Both the position numbers and the translations under genes were made by a program. The notes below the pieces were generated by a model that was not told the DNA's origin, searched no databases, and saw nothing but the letters and a program-made list of their open reading frames with translations. Source: Hofstenia miamia (taxonomy: Eukaryota > Xenacoelomorpha > Acoela > Hofsteniidae). Taken from it: a stretch of 64,000 nt of DNA. Of this stretch, positions 11,883-23,900 are shown one piece after another. The stretch covers positions 1,174,925 to 1,238,924 of the forward strand of contig CABFPE010000057.1 of the NCBI GenBank assembly GCA_900660155.1, read 5' to 3'. Each line of letters starts with the position of its first letter. The first letter of the stretch is position 1.

Positions 11883-11930
11883 GTTCCCCGAGCTGAGAGG
11901 AATACCAGCATGAAACTGTGAGAAGTAAGG

Positions 11931-14144
11931 ATAATAATAATAGTAATTGGGAAAAACGAACTAAAATAATTTCTTTAATTGTTAAAAATCAAAAACTTGG
12001 CTTTAAAATTCAGAAAATTTATTGCATACATACAATATATCCAAGGAACAAAGTCATTAAGGTTCCAATAATTCTCTTGTTTATACTTTCAAATTCTTGA
12101 TACAATCATTCCATTTAAAGTAGCTAAAAAATACATTAAAATATTAGATCCGTTTTCAAAACACTGATCTGTTTACTGTGACTTAATTATACTTTAAAGA
12201 TTAATATTGCTCTCTAAAACTTTAATTTTTATAGTTGCTTAAAGATATTTTAAATTCTAAGTGATTCTAATAATTTATTGTCCTCTTTAAATGCTTAATA
12301 TATTTGTAATATCCTCAAATTGCAATTTATAAACTTACTGAAACTGATTTTTTGGAATTATTCAATAATTGTTATCTTAAACTTTTAAGTTGCAAGTATA
12401 TTCAATTTTCTATAATTATATATCGAGCAAAAATGATGTAATTATATATATTTTGCAAGCTATATAATTTCCCAACAAATAGAATATGCAAGCACATGTA
12501 TATGCAGTTTTACTGCAACCAAATTAAAGGAAGAAATCTAAATTATTTTAACAGGGACGTTGTTATTACTTTTTCAGTTTACTTATAGGCTATATTTTGC
12601 TCCGGGCCCCGCTTAGGATAAGGCTGACCCTGCTTACCTCCACCCAGGGGTGTACTCGAATGGAGCTCAGCCCACTTTGTTAATTGTGATCGGGGAGCCA
12701 GCTCTCCTTGTTAAAGTTAGATTATGGCTTACGGCTTTAGATTTTTTGTCGATAACTTTAAATTTGGTCAACATGAAATACAAAAATTCACTACTCAAAT
12801 TTAGAATCCTCTTATTAATTTTTAGCAAGTACAGATTTGCCCCTACCCTATGTGTATGGCAAATATATTCATGAATGTCTAAATACATTTTAAAGTAATA
12901 GTTTTATACAACATTTTATATATATATATATATACATATTAAAAATTACTTGGAAAAATAATATTTAAGTAATAAAACGTATTGTCTTTCTTGGGTAAAT
13001 GGGCTATTAACATAGTTTTTCGATTTTAGTAAATTATTGTCTTACAATATAAATAGGCCACCTTCAAAGCGATGCGAATTAACATAATTTGTTTTAATAA
13101 TTTTTTACACTACAGTAAAAGACGACATTTTAAGAAACTAAATTTCATACAGACATGCATGATGAAAACACGAGTTAACAATTCAAAGAATTCCAATGAC
13201 ATTATTTTTATAAAATAGTTGAGTAATTATTTAACTTTTCATATTGAAATTTCTGTTCCTTTCCGACTACAAATCAAAGAAGAAATGCTTTGACTAATGT
13301 AGACAGTCAGGAAGGTACTGACTGGTATAGTTATTCAAAGGATTTCCTAATGAATAAATAAATACAATTTTATGTTAAACCTATGAACAATGTCACTCAA
13401 ATGGAATGGAAATTATACATATAAAATTCTATTTTTTATATTTAAGTAAAGATTGTCTGGTTGCAAAGCAAGTAGTGAATTTTATATTTTTGTGTGCATC
13501 ATGGTGCAATTTATTTCTTATAAATATTAAATGCAAGTGATATAATATACATAACAGCAGTAAAATATTTCTTTTATGTTGTATAGCAAATAAATGTTTA
13601 GTTTGATAATATCATATTTAGAAGTTGTTATTTGTTTTACTTTGCTGATTCTGCAAGCATGTTATATATGGAAACATCAATACTAGCTTTTTAGTTGTTT
13701 TAAACAAAAAGCGGTTGCCAAAATTTTTTTTGCATGCACATTTTGACACATTGAGATTTCTATATATCAACCGAGCCAGATCGTTAAATATTCTGCTAAA
13801 ATAATCATATATGCACGCATACATACGTTCATATCATTGATGTTATCAGGCAAAAAAATGCATATTTACGTGTGCATTCGCAGTACTTCACTCAGTTATA
13901 TCGTGTTTATAACCGCATTGTGAAATGTATTTATAAACTTATAAGACCCTATTTAAATTACCAAGCGCCGGTTATGCTTGAATAAAATTTCAATGGGAAT
14001 CTATTGACAGCCATGGCACATGCAATATCAACGCCTTAAATGTTAATAAATACATCAAATAGAACTTGGCAAACTTCCATTTTCAAAAATATTTTCATAC
14101 AAATATTTGTCAATTTTTCCAAACGTATTTACGAGGGTGGTTAG
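11931..14144. other. no gene recognised; GC-rich patch near 12600-12720
   Basis: Mostly AT-rich with a (TA)n run near 12917. At 12600-12720 a GC-rich patch (CCGGGCCCCGC, CACCCAGGGG) shares CGAGTACACCCCT, on the opposite strand, with about 1718-1731. It may be a fragment of a dispersed repeat; no tRNA-type box pair is convincing. Confidence 0.45.
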
Positions 14145-14318
14145 TTAAGTAATGTTGGAGTTGCTGCATTTCATGAGACCGAATCAGAAGTTATCATTGT
14201 TCAGAAAGAAGGTGCTGAGGAGTTCCATCCACTCTTTTGTGAGGGCATCCTTGATGAACTGATTAACGGGACCAAGGTCTGCATCAGTGAACGGGTTTAT
14301 GACAAATATTTCATCTGA
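14145..14318 (+). CDS. coding-like segment, unknown protein
   Basis: After GGTTAG a 57-codon open segment reads VGVAAFHETESEVIIVQK, EGAEEFHPLF, GILDELINGTKV, then CISERVYDKYFI and a stop. Its base composition is less AT-rich than its surroundings and its residue use is protein-like. I do not recognise the family. It could be a last exon, a retrocopy fragment or part of a transposon. No matching upstream exon was found. Confidence 0.3.
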   Translation, partial: LSNVGVAAFHETESEVIIVQKEGAEEFHPLFCEGILDELINGTKVCISERVYDKYFI

Positions 14319-15010
14319 GTGGTTGCGCAAGCTGTATTAACTGCTGAAGTAGTTGTAGTTGATGACTTCACATTTATTTTTTGTTGTGGAATAAGCTTTT
14401 TAGTATAATCATCTATGTCTGAGTAATGGTATATTTTGCTAAATACCTTTAGTTATGTACCTTTGTTTTTAAGTAAGTATTGTAAAAATGCCTTTGCTTC
14501 TAACAACTGCCATATAATGAAAATAACACTTTGCAAGTAATTGACTGGAAAGTTTAATAATTACATTAAATTACAAGAAAATTTTTCAATATAATTATTC
14601 AAATTAGGCTTTTGACGGAATGTTCTGGTTAACAGTGCCTTCTAAACTAATGGTTGTATTGTGAATTATTAATACTGTAAAATATTACATTTACTTTGGT
14701 ATGGCACTCAATCACATTAACTGATGAGATAGTCAGTATTTTCATTCCAATGCACATTACACGAACGGATCTATCGTCTTGTTAGTTCTAGTATTAGAAA
14801 CTTGAACATTGATCATATTTCTTTCACCCTCTCTCTTCCCCTCCTCCCCCTTGCAATTAAATTTACAACCAATGATGCTATGGGTGAAAAAGCTATGCAT
14901 TACTTGCTGGCTGAAAAGTTAAATAATAAAATTAATTGTAGTTATGCAAATAAGCATAATGTGTAGTTCTTCAATAAATTTAAAAAATTTAATTCAATAA
15001 TTTGATCATT

Positions 15011-15014
<4 letters not shown>

Positions 15015-15050
<36 letters not shown>
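15015..15050. repeat. (TA)n microsatellite
   Basis: An uninterrupted TA run directly abuts the left end (CAGTACTGG) of the Tc1-like transposon, consistent with TA target choice. Confidence 0.9.
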
Positions 15051-15056
<6 letters not shown>

Positions 15057-15327
15057 TACTGGAAATATGTATTCGACCATCTTGCTATTTTGAAAAAATA
15101 ATAAACGTTCATTGGATAGAGTGTGCCTAAAATTATAACTAAGTGATACTTTGATTAAGAAAGGGAAATTTTTATGTCTAATACCATAAAATATGTAGAA
15201 TAACAATTGGCTATTAATTTTCAATCAAAATTGGAAAACTTGTACTGGAAAATGTATTAGGCCACCTGAAAAAATTTTAACAAATGAGCAAATCCGAAAA
15301 AATTAAATTTAAAATAAGATACACAAA

Positions 15328-16300
15328 TTAATAATTGATGCAATACAAGCACATAGAAACAAAATTGTCTCTTCTAGCTTCAATGCGATCAGGGATTGAA
15401 GCAAAAAGTCTTTCAATAAAGCTGTTGGGAATTGCATTAAAATTTTTTCTTTATTGCACTCCAAAGCTCGTTTTCAGTGTGAAGAGTATGCTGTCCAATT
15501 CGATATTTGACCTCTTTCCACATATTTTCGATAATGTTAAGGTCTGGAGATTGACCAGGTCAGGAAGCAATGACGAAATTTTTCATTTCTTTTGAGGTAT
15601 GACATGGAGCACCATCTTGCTGATATATAATCACTTGTAAAGAGTGGCAAGGGTTCCTTTTCTAGAATCCGAGCATATTAAGAGCTTGGGAGAGTACCAG
15701 TTATATGAACAATCTTGCGAAAGCCACACTTCCACATTGCACCTCATATCATTACAGACTTCCCACCATAATTCATGGTCCCTGAGTAATTTGAGGTAAG
15801 AATCTTTATCAACATTCTTTTCGATGAGAATAGCTCAAATCTTGACTCATTTGAAAATATAACATTAGACCAATGTTCAGATGAATTTTCTCTTATTAAA
15901 TTTTCCCACCTCACTCAGTGTAATCTTTGCTTTGCGGTTAAGAATGGCTTTCTGGGTGCCACAAAAGTCCCAATTGAGTACTTTTTCAGGAAGTTTCGAA
16001 CAGTTCTTGCTGTCACAAGGTGACCATCAGCCCATTCCTTGTGAAATTCCCCTGAAGTCTTCCTGGTATTTCACTTTGAAAAGCATATAAGAGCTGATTG
16101 GGAGGTTTTGGAGGTCTTCTTTGGTCTTCCGTACTTTGGCTTGGGGCAATGTTGTTTTTAGAAGTGAAATGTTTGATGATATCCTCGACAGTACTTCGAG
16201 GTTGCTCTACAAGTCGGGTTATATTACGTTGACTCATCCCTTGCAAATGTTTTTAGATAATCAACTCGCGGATGGCAAGAGGTATGTAACCAGGCATCAT
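15328..16300 (-). pseudogene. Tc1-like transposase, broken
   Basis: From a start at 16300 the minus strand gives MMPGYIPLAIREL, then an in-frame stop (TAA). The N-terminal helix-turn-helix continues with QGMSQRNITRL and STVEDIIKHF. Further on are QQDGAPCH (around the second catalytic Asp, near 15605-15625) and QSPDLNIIENMW (third catalytic acidic residue, near 15520-15555). The protein ends NFVSMCLYCINY. The span is not a multiple of three, so at least one frameshift accompanies the early stop. It is a dead copy of a DDE transposase. Confidence 0.75.
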
Positions 16301-16765
16301 AAATGGCGAAAAAAGACTGTTATTAGACATTTTCAGTATAAATAGACTGAAAAAAGCTCAACCAATGAAATTTTTTTACAGATTCTCTGATTTGGTCTGA
16401 AGTGGGCGNAGATATCAGAACAAGAGGTATTGGATAACATCAGCTTCTTCTATAGAGATGTAGTGAATACATGTAGCTTATGAAAAGTTTTCACCTTTTC
16501 TACCTGAACACACAAATGANGTGAAATGTTTGATGATATCCTCGACAGTACTTCGAGGTTGCTCTACAAGTCGGGTTATATTACGTTGACTCATCCCTTG
16601 CAAATGTTTTTAGATAATCAACTCGCGGATGGCAAGAGGTATGTAACCAGGCATCATAAATGGCGAAAAAAGACTGTTATTAGACATTTTCAGTATAAAT
16701 AGACTGAAAAAAGCTCAACCAATGAAATTTTTTTACAGATTCTCTGATTTGGTCTGAAGTGGGCG
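16164..16765. other. assembly duplication joined by single Ns
   Basis: The 245 bp at 16164-16408 recur essentially unchanged at 16521-16765. Single N characters at 16409 and 16520 bracket a 110-bp segment that does not belong to the transposon. This looks like a mis-joined or allelic contig end rather than biology. Confidence 0.75.
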
Positions 16766-16800
16766 ACTACTTTTTTCCAAGAAAAGATTCGCTAACTACA

Positions 16801-19608
16801 AGCATTGTAGCATTTTTCCTTGAGATATAAAATAAACAATGATAATAATGTCTCAACATTGATGAATTCCTCTTTCTGCAACCCTAAATCTAATTAATAA
16901 GTAACTATTAAACTCTTGGCGTAAATTTCTTAGAAATATTTATGATAAATCATGATATTATTAATAATATGGTCAACACTGACCCTGAAGTTCCAAGCCA
17001 GTTTATAAACCTAATAACCAATCTAAAGTCGGACTTCCAAAGATATATTATGCCACTATTCGTAAATATATTTAAATTAGCAAGCTTATGAGCAAGTTTT
17101 ACACGTAGGTTAGGTAGGCAAAATCCAAAATCAGATGACATCTATGAATGTGGTTAGAAAAATAGGTAGCTGTCTTCAAAGGTATTACTGCATACATATA
17201 TCTGCAGCAAACGAAAACTTAACTAGCCCTTTCGGTACTCATGATTTCAATACATAACGAAATAATTCTTTGTAATAAATAACCGCATTGAAAGTTGGAA
17301 ATTTTCATTCAATGTTTAAGTATTGGTATATGTACATTGTATAGATCAGCAACTAAGGGGTTGGCGTTTGACAATATATTACCGCGCTTCGAGTGCTAGA
17401 ATTTAAAATAAAATTTTAATGAACGATAAATTTTGATACACATTTCTAATATAGACAACAATCGTTTAAAAATGCATACAAAAAATGAGAGATTGTAACT
17501 GACTATGCAATAAAATGGAGTTTGTTTAAACGATGGGATTTGTTGGAGCTAGAAAGCTTTGCATTTATTTATAAAGAGTACAAGTACTTTCCCTGTCACC
17601 AGCCTTCAATCAGTCAAGAGGATGAATAAATGAAAGGTTTCAGCGGCTCTCCCAGTGAACTTCCCTAAATTAAACATGCCTGTTGTTTTTGTATTTCTAA
17701 GGAGCTTCCTAAAAGATAAAAGGTATCACTTATAATATTTACTAACCTTTCATTCTGTCTGTGTGAACGCTATCTCCCATTTCTTGATTTATGTAGTTAA
17801 AAGTTTATGTAAATAAATAATAAATTTGATTATGTGTTCAAAGTCAGATCAAGTTTGCATTTGTATAAAATTCCTTGCTATTCTTAATCAGAATTCCTTT
17901 AATTTCATGTAAATTTGAATTTTTATTAGTAAATATTTATTTTAAATTTGACTTAAATTATAAAATAAATATTTTTTGCAACCGTGAGAATTTGAAATGG
18001 AAATTTGTATTGAAATAATATGTAAGATGTTATTAATGTTATAGGTTAATAATTGCCTATATTTAATAAGATAATGAAATAGGTTGTCAAAAAAGGAAAT
18101 ATATTACAGAAAGCATTTATGACAATATTAGAAGTTTTATTGGTGCTTTACTATTAGAATATGCATGTGGTGTTCATAAGAAATGCGTTTGGTTGTAACA
18201 TTATTGAAGATATATCTAACTTCTAAGATGCAAAAAAGATGATAAGATGAAAACATAGTTCTTCTCTTACATCACTTAAGCAAGATGCTTGAATAATATG
18301 TAAATGCAAGTACAATCAATTATAAATCTTTGAATTGATGGATTGATTCCAATAGATGAGCAATTTTGACTTTGGAACACTGAGTACCTGAAACTAAATG
18401 AGCAAATATTTTCTCGCGACAAGTCATTAAGTTTTATCATAAAAAAACTATTCAAAAATATGAACTTTCATGAATATCATCTTCCGTTGTGTGAATTGGA
18501 TTTAGGGCATAATGTAAAATAGATCAAATGTCTTAACCCACAACCCGATTTGACCCGAAAACAATTAACTCAATAACTGATCATTGGGTAAGCCAGAAAT
18601 TCAATGATTGACGTGAGATAGAATTTCTCGTTCTACACTAAAAAGAAATCCTAAAATAATGTATTGATGTTAAAGATGAACAAATATAGTGAGTACAGAA
18701 ATGATTATGCATGTAATTTGAAAAACTGTTATTTTTTCAAAAAAATCTCTGAACCCTTCATATTTTTGACTAATCATCCTCCACGAATTTGTTGATTGGT
18801 TGGCTAGTCTGACTAAAGAACGGCCAGATTAAGGTTCATATATTCAATTGGGTAAAGATATGGATCAAGTATAGCGTTTCTAATTAGTCCAGCTCTTTAA
18901 CTACCAGTATTTGAACATTAAAGTGTAATGAAATATTTGGGTAAATTCACTTATATATATATATATATATATTAGCCTGGACCATTTTTAGGAAATTTCA
19001 CCGAGTTTTTGGCCTTTGGTCAAAAGTGGAGTATGGTTATAGAAGGGTCTCATGTAAAAAAATTGTAAAAAACTCGATATTTTCGATTTTGATTTAGCAG
19101 CATCTATATCGACTTTTAATGTCTAATAATGATTTCTGATGGTGAACAATATTATTCATGTCATAATTAATCATATATAACAACATAATCAGCATAATTA
19201 CGAAATTTGCAGACCTTGATTTTCACTCAAATTTCAATAAATTGAGAAAAATTGCATTTTCCTTTGCGCCCTTTCAATTCAAATAAATATATTACAAATA
19301 TATTACAATTAACTGGACATGTCTTTGTTCATTCAATGAAAACGTCTATCATTAAATGTGGTAATAAAATAACTTAACATCAAGTTGTAACACTTACAAG
19401 TTTTACATTTATAATAATTCAGATGTGATGAACAAATAACATAGTAAATCATGAAACGTTTATATATTATGTTGCACTTTAAGGTTAAATAACGAACAAA
19501 ACTTGTTGGAGCGAAAGAATAAGGACCACGTTTCAAGAACGCTAAAACCTTTAAAAATGTGCACTACGTAATAATGTATTAGTCCAGTTTACTGAATTTT
19601 CATCACAG
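16801..19608. other. no gene recognised
   Basis: AT-rich with only short ORFs. A (TA)n tract lies at about 18952-18973. No splice-bounded coding segment was convincing. Confidence 0.5.
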
Positions 19609-21230
19609 TTAACATTTCTTTCTTGGTATCTGTTTTTGAGTATCTTTCCAGGGATTTGAAAATGTTTTTAACCAAATTATTTCTTCTTTTGTCTTCCACC
19701 ACATTCTGTGATGCATGGCTGACAGCGCTGACAGCATGTGATTTCTAAACTCACCAATGAGGAGTCTTTGGTGTTCTATCCGTTTCAGCTGAAGCTGACC
19801 CATCTCTGCAGTGATTATAGGTTCTGACCAGGTGTAGTTCCATGGAATAAAGTCGTAGTAATTTTCAGCTTCGCTTCAAAGTTCAAAACTTTTTGGAGGA
19901 GCTTGCAATCACCAAACTGCGATCTATTTCGGATTTCAATAATTTTTTGAGGACCATTCTCTCGAATAGACTCGTCAGTATCAACAAGCATAGCCAGTAA
20001 AATGTTCTCTTGCACTTCAGCGGACTGTAACTTAACCAGCTGCACAGACCAATGCACATTTTGGGGGTGATCTTTGTACAGTAGCTCGCATTTGATATGA
20101 AACCACATTGGTGATAAGAAAGCTAGTGTTCTAAGGTTTTCCTGGACTCATAAGAAGATCGACTGAGCTGATAAAAAGTCCACCAATTTGACTGGCCAAA
20201 ATAGTCCACCTTGAATGATTAATTGGCCCAATTTTAAGATTCTTTGCAATTTCTGTAAAGGATCCAATCCAAATGGAAATCTCCATTTAATAAAGATACC
20301 TCTTATCCCTAAGCAGATAGCTAAGTACTTTGGCAGGAAAATCTCTGGTACCATCTCCTTCAGAAATCGCAGTGAAATTTTCGTCGATAGGAAATGATTC
20401 AGTATTCTTTAATAGCTTTCCAATTGGACCTTTGAATGCCTTATCGCATTGTGTGGGACCATCAAGTTAAATAAAGATTTGCCTCAAAGGTAGTTCATTC
20501 AAATGAAGTGAGCACATATGTCAAACAAGTCTTGTGTCGAGTTCTTTCTCAAGAAGAGTTATTGCACAGTTGTTAGAACAGCTGTTGACATTTGTACTGT
20601 GTCCACTTTTAAACATGGTAAGACTCAGTACTGGAGCACAACATCTGTTAAGCATGTTGAAATACTTTAAGCTCTTCCCGATTCTGGTGTGTCAGGTACT
20701 CAGGTACGTCGACTCGGGTTGCTTCAAAAACGGTATAGTGATCTTGCTTAAGCAATTGCTTCCCCTTGCCACTAGTTTGAGAACGAGGTATCAAAGTCAA
20801 ATCTTTCTTACCATCAAAGTAGATCCCTTGCCATAATAGCGAGTGGGAATGTTATTGAGATTTTTCAATACTTTGCTTCTGCATTGCAGCGCGGTCTGTT
20901 TGTATTTTGTTTTTGGTGAGAAGAAAATAGTTATCCTTGATTGATTTAATGATTACTAACTTAATCATGAAGCTATTCAAAATAGCAGCAGATGCTCTGT
21001 TTGAAACACCAAATCTTTCTACTTCTTCAAGTAAGTTGACCAGTAATGTGTGGTGCCAATAGGTAATTTCTTTTAATATTGTCTTATTGCGTTGTTCAGG
21101 TTTAGGTTCGAGTTCATACACTGACAAGTCCGATTCTTGGCTTGATGAATCATCAAATTCCAAGATTATTTGCTCCTGCCTTAGCAGCCTTTTATTCATC
21201 TTGCTTATGGTAGGTCGATATAAACCCTGT
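19609..21230 (-). pseudogene. decayed copy of an uncharacterised invertebrate repeat-associated protein
   Basis: Several minus-strand open segments lie in sequence order. They are an acidic N-terminal part with GVSNRASAAIL (20852-21199), a part with LHLNELPLRQIF and DGPTQCDKAFKGPIGKLL (about 20340-20520), a part containing SRWTILASQIGGLF (about 20150-20260), a part with MWFHIKCEL, NVHWSVQL and ENILLAMLVDTDESIRENG (19815-20108), and a tail. From memory this block order matches a widespread protein of arthropod and cnidarian genomes that occurs in many dispersed copies and has no assigned function. Multiple breaks make this copy non-functional. It is probably carried by a mobile element, but I could not see its ends. 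Confidence 0.5.
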
Positions 21231-22528
21231 ATATGAAACTTTCCAGGGCGATTGTCCCTTGTCCCTTATTCTCTGAAATGATTGAGCTCAATCAAGGGAA
21301 TTAGGGATCAAACATTTGTTAGTGTGAGGTAATACTTCACATCCACTACAGTCCAGATTCATCACAGGTTCTTATCGGGCGCTGGTATTGAACCACATCA
21401 AAAAGTTTGTAGTCATTTGGCAGACTGTCTGCAATCCTTCTTTTTCATGTGGAATGATGCAAATGAAGAGAGGAACAGAATTGTTCAGGAGTTACATCTG
21501 CCTTCACTGATGCTTAGACTTTTCAGAAACTTAATGAAAGGCAGGTCTGTTTTTTAATGAAAGTACCTGAAGGCTTGGCTTAGGTGGCACAGAAATGTCA
21601 TATCTTCCCTCCAACCAGCTTGATGCTCAATGTCAAGAGTTCCATTCTTGGAATGCTCCTTGAAGTTCTTCATAATTTGTCATGAGTTCTTTGACAAAAA
21701 TTTTTTGATATTGGGGGACTTGCTTGTATGTGCTAGCTCCTAATCCATAGCAAGGCGCAAGATTCTATTCAAGACATGATTTTGGAAGATAACAGTATTC
21801 GCATTTGTGGTATCAGAAATAAATATTTCGGTTTCACACCGCAAGCGAAATTCATTCAATATGCATTCCAGTCCTTCTGCAATAGTCTCAGCTTTGCCAT
21901 AGCTCAACTTCGAAGCACCAAGTTTTATTTCGTTCTTTATTACTACTGCTTGACACTCATGGTTGCCAATTTGTTTACCATTGAAGTGTAGGCTCCATTT
22001 CTGATAGCATAGTGTTTCTACAACAAGAGGTTTTTCATTTCAACAACTTTCGTGAAGACTAGGGTTTGAGATATCAATGCCCTCCTCTGACAACTGGATA
22101 CCGATTTTCGCAACTTTCCTAATAGGGACATTTGTTCAAGAACCATTTAGATTTCATAAAAAGGGATCGTGTGAAGCGAAAATGCAGAATTACTAGTATT
22201 TGCTCTTTACTGTCAGGGAAATGGACATCAAATTGGACTTGAATTCAGAAAAAGTAATCGTGCGACGGCAGCTTTATCGCATTTATTAAAAAAGTAACTC
22301 CAGTGAACTTTCAACCAAGTCTGATGATTGTAAATACCAACTGTTCCAGAGGTTTTCAATTGCAAAGTAACATGCAGGAAGCAAAATATATCAAAATGCG
22401 TTCATGGGTGAAGCATTGCTCAAAATAGAATTCACTGAAGTTAGCCATACATAAGAACTCATACAAATATAATACAGGATATTATTTTCGAAGAAAATAA
22501 TTAAAAAGTTTTATAATTTATATAAATA
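21231..22528. other. no intact gene; possible decayed ORF remains
   Basis: Less AT-rich than average. Short minus-strand pieces such as NLDCSGCEVLPHTNKC near 21300-21350 look protein-like but lie in a heavily interrupted context. This could be the upstream part of the decayed element at 19609-21230. Confidence 0.35.
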
Positions 22529-23435
22529 GGGTGTCCAGAATTTTGTGGCAAAAACAAAACACCTGTAATTTCTAAAAATCACTTTATATCAACATTTTCG
22601 AATTCCTCCTACTTGGTGAATGAGGGGAGTTACTTTGTTCATCATTACAACTGATTTTGAACAATGTTTTTATATTTAATGAGAACCATGCATGTACTCC
22701 CGTATAAACTGACAGTAATATCAAATATTTGCATTAGAACCTTAATATCCACTCAGTTTCGCGATCATTCCTTTTGACTGATTACGTAATACTTCATCTC
22801 AAAACAAGGCGAAAATTGTAATCAACAATTTTCCAGCATGATAGGGCGAGGACAAATTCTGCGGATCAAACTCTCCAGCTTCTCAACTTGAAGTTTCCTG
22901 GACGGGAAATTTCACGTGGAGTAGAATTTATTTGGCAGCGTATTCACCCAGTCGAATTTGCTTTTTGGGGTTGCCTCAAAAACAGAATACACTGCGAAAA
23001 CTCAATACATGCAGGAACTCAAAGATTCCATCACGACTTCTCTGAGGGAATTTCCACAAGACTTCTACAGTTCGGCTATTGAATCAATCATAAGAAGATA
23101 GCACTTATGTCTTGAGGAGGACGGTGATGTGTTTGCCACATAGATTTTTTTATCATTGTATTTGTATCTATTCCCATGAATTTGAATTTCTCATGATAAG
23201 AGATTATTTCAGTCAAAGATTTGTCGTTTTTGCTTCATTGATACTCGATGCATAAAAATGGTGGGTTTTTTAAATAAAAAATATTTTTCATAATCAGTCA
23301 TAACCACAAAGTTTAAATGAAAAAAAGTTAATCCCCTTTATTCAAGAATTAGGTGGAATTAGAAAATGTTCATATAAAGTGATTTTTTAGAAATCACAGT
23401 TGTTTTGTTTTTGCCATAAAATCGTGGATACCCCA
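22529..23435 (+). mobile_element. mariner-superfamily deletion derivative with long TIRs
   Basis: The left end GGGTGTCCAGAATTTTGTGG and the right end (opposite strand) GGGGTATCCACGATTTTATG begin inverted arms of about 120 bp that stay alignable through CAAAAACAAAACA and AATCACTTTATAT. Both outer flanks are TA-rich. Only about 0.3 kb of transposase remains inside, so this is a short non-autonomous copy. Confidence 0.8.
22830..23115 (+). pseudogene. mariner-superfamily transposase C-terminal fragment
   Basis: In one frame the interior reads FQHDRARTNSADQTLQLLNL, then FPGREISRGVEFIWQRI, FAFWGCLKNRI and a tail around FHHDFSEGISTRL; another frame near the end is closer to the family. The family pattern is FQQDGA-x-x-H-TAD, FPGRVISRG, then SPDL and FLWG-L-K. 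Here the first motif is degraded (DRAR for DGAx) and the SPD of the third catalytic site is missing (HPVE). The N-terminal DNA-binding half is deleted. Inactive. Confidence 0.7.
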
Positions 23436-23459
23436 TATATATATATATATATATATATG
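23435..23459. repeat. (TA)n microsatellite
   Basis: A TA run adjoins the right end of the mariner derivative, and a LINE RT fragment begins directly after it. Confidence 0.85.
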
Positions 23460-23900
23460 CAGATATTGTGTTGTTTGTATTGAGTTATTTGATGTAATAA
23501 CTCTACAAAAATCATCGGCACATTGGTTTAAAGTTTTGTGAACTTGCTCAGTCATTCATTAACATGTAAGGAACATAGTATTGGACCTAGTACTATACCC
23601 TGTGGTACGACTAAGTTTGTTGTTTTGCACTTAGAAACACGGTTATTTGATATTAATCATTGTTTTCTATTTTTTAGAAATGTCATAAAGTCCATGAATT
23701 AAATGCTTTATTAAATCTAATATTGGTACATAAATAGTTACCTTTTAGATTGTGTTTAATCTCTTCGGTCAATTGATAGAATGCCGGCTGAAGCGTTCTT
23801 TGTGTTTTTGATATTCTTTGATGGGTTATTCCATAGATTAGTTGTTACTAACTAGTATGAATTTGCCAATTTGAATTTGACATTTGTTCTTTTAATATAA
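23460..23900 (-). pseudogene. LINE reverse-transcriptase fragment (minus)
   Basis: Read on the minus strand, pieces of the RT domain follow in order: FYQLTEEIKHNLKGNY then RFNKAFNS (the Asp-containing A block, here degraded), VPQGIVLGPILCSL (B block), and QCADDFCRVITSNN (C block, CADD in place of YADD). They lie in more than one frame. The type is a Jockey/CR1-like LINE rather than the RLE LINE of 8613 and 48306, whose B and C blocks differ. Short and old. Confidence 0.7.

Larger units (their letters stand above)
8613..11930 (+). mobile_element. RLE-type LINE (R4/Dong-like), copy 1
   Basis: Order: a 5' UTR with a tRNA-like head (A-box-like TAGCCCAGTTGG), a 71-bp tandem duplication, one long ORF with RT, a CCHC finger and a restriction-like endonuclease, then a short 3' UTR ending AAGG before (ATA)n. 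RLE downstream of RT with a C-x2-C-x8-H-x4-C finger is the R2/R4 superclade architecture. Dong-type elements of the R4 clade are known to insert in TAA repeats, which matches the flanks. Compared with copy 2 at 48306, this copy has a frameshift near 9500, an early stop at the RT active site, and deletions of roughly 130 bp near 10775 and 80 bp near 10925. It is therefore dead, although apparent identity to copy 2 is well above 90%, so it is young. Confidence 0.85.
15054..16800 (-). mobile_element. Tc1-like DNA transposon, decayed, right end uncertain
   Basis: The left end CAGTACTGGAAATATGTATT follows a TA run. A second related motif (GTACTGGAAAATGTATTAGG) lies about 190 bp inside at 15241, so the left arm has the two-direct-repeat (IR/DR) plan known from some Tc1 elements. 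The right side has a degenerate counterpart (GGAAAAAAGTAGTCGCCCAC on the minus strand, near 16765-16785). The transposase is encoded on the minus strand between. The right part is disturbed by an assembly duplication (16164-16408 repeated at 16521-16765). Confidence 0.75.

Noticed and set aside
20534-20836. Plus-strand ORF of 100 codons
   Set aside because: Antisense to the decayed repeat-associated protein, whose minus-strand blocks are recognisable.
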